In this document: piece after piece, positions 63,811-64,000 of the stretch | Layout: every line of letters starts with the position of its first letter | How positions within the stretch are numbered: position 1 is the first letter of the stretch | Assembly (NCBI RefSeq): GCF_033115175.1 | Contig: NC_084850.1 | Coordinates: 100,875,439-100,939,438, forward strand | Direction of reading: 5' to 3' | Source of the DNA: Lepus europaeus | Taxonomy: Eukaryota; Chordata; Mammalia; Lagomorpha; Leporidae | Length of the DNA: 64,000 bases | Notes under the pieces: generated by a model | What the model was told of the DNA's origin: nothing | The model's input: the letters and a program-made list of their open reading frames with translations, nothing else | Database searches by the model: none | Program-made: the position numbers and the translations under genes

Positions 63811-64000
63811 CTTGGCTCTACTCTGTCTCCATGGAGGAGCGGGGGCAGGAAATGGGGGGCTTCAAGGCTCCTCCCCAATGTGTTTATCCGTGGACACTTT
63901 CAAGGTTTTCCCTGGGGGGAGTCAGAAGGGGTGCTGCCTAGAGAGCGTAAGACAGAGAGAGGCAGGCAGATACAACCAACAGAACATTCCTTCTGGGATG

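Larger units (their letters stand above)
62620..64000 (+). other. KCND1: KCND1 intron 1 (partial)
   Basis: No in-phase YGDMVPSTIAGK exon is found before the window ends, so all of this is intron. It holds MIR-like pieces at about 63385-63510 and 63715-63810 and nothing else recognisable. Confidence 0.85.

Noticed and set aside
62620-64000. KCND1 exon 2 within the window
   Set aside because: No YGDMVPSTIAGK-like coding segment was found up to the last base.

Overview
This is vertebrate nuclear DNA, almost certainly from a lagomorph and most likely the European rabbit. About fifty interspersed copies of the tRNA-derived CSINE ('C repeat') family fill the introns and intergenic DNA. The genes have mammalian exon structure with canonical GT-AG introns, and their proteins are close to human TFE3, GRIPAP1 and KCND1. 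In human these three genes are adjacent in this order and orientation at Xp11.23, so the window is the syntenic X segment. Identification rests on remembered protein sequences, not on a search.

Layout, all genes on the + strand. 1-4030: intergenic repeats, including an RPS7 processed pseudogene split by two SINEs. 4030-16370: TFE3, a bHLH-leucine-zipper transcription factor of the MiT family, complete in 10 coding exons (ATG 4641, TGA 15006-15008, AATAAA 16339). The exons sum to 575 codons, the human length, only if an extra 2 bp in exon 2 is discounted. As written, that exon frameshifts into a stop. 16370-30760: a gene-free block of nested CSINEs, an old L1 with recognisable ORF2 fragments, an RPL21 pseudogene fragment and other old repeats. 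30760-57950: GRIPAP1 (GRASP-1), a coiled-coil endosomal Rab4-effector scaffold, complete in 26 coding exons giving 836 codons. Two of its introns use a GC donor. 57950-59900: a short intergenic stretch with degenerate GGAT repeats. About 59900 to the end: the promoter, leader and first coding exon (373 codons) of KCND1 (Kv4.1), a voltage-gated A-type K+ channel. The rest of KCND1 lies beyond the window.

The genes are independent transcription units and share no pathway. TFE3 controls lysosome and autophagy genes. GRIPAP1 acts in recycling-endosome and AMPA-receptor traffic. KCND1 sets subthreshold K+ current.

The most unusual structure is a nearly perfect 45-bp x 22 minisatellite starting 24 nt inside a GC-AG intron of GRIPAP1. 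It is followed by about 1.3 kb of decayed sequence built from similar phrases, which looks like the older array from which it expanded. Other degenerate minisatellite-like tracts lie in TFE3 intron 5, the TFE3 3' UTR, GRIPAP1 intron 1 and the KCND1 leader. Several transposon fossils abut splice acceptors: a MIR at TFE3 exon 10, a palindromic mariner-like element at TFE3 exon 9, and an L1 fragment at GRIPAP1 exon 14. I saw no CRISPR array, operon, prokaryotic defence system or intact virus-like element.
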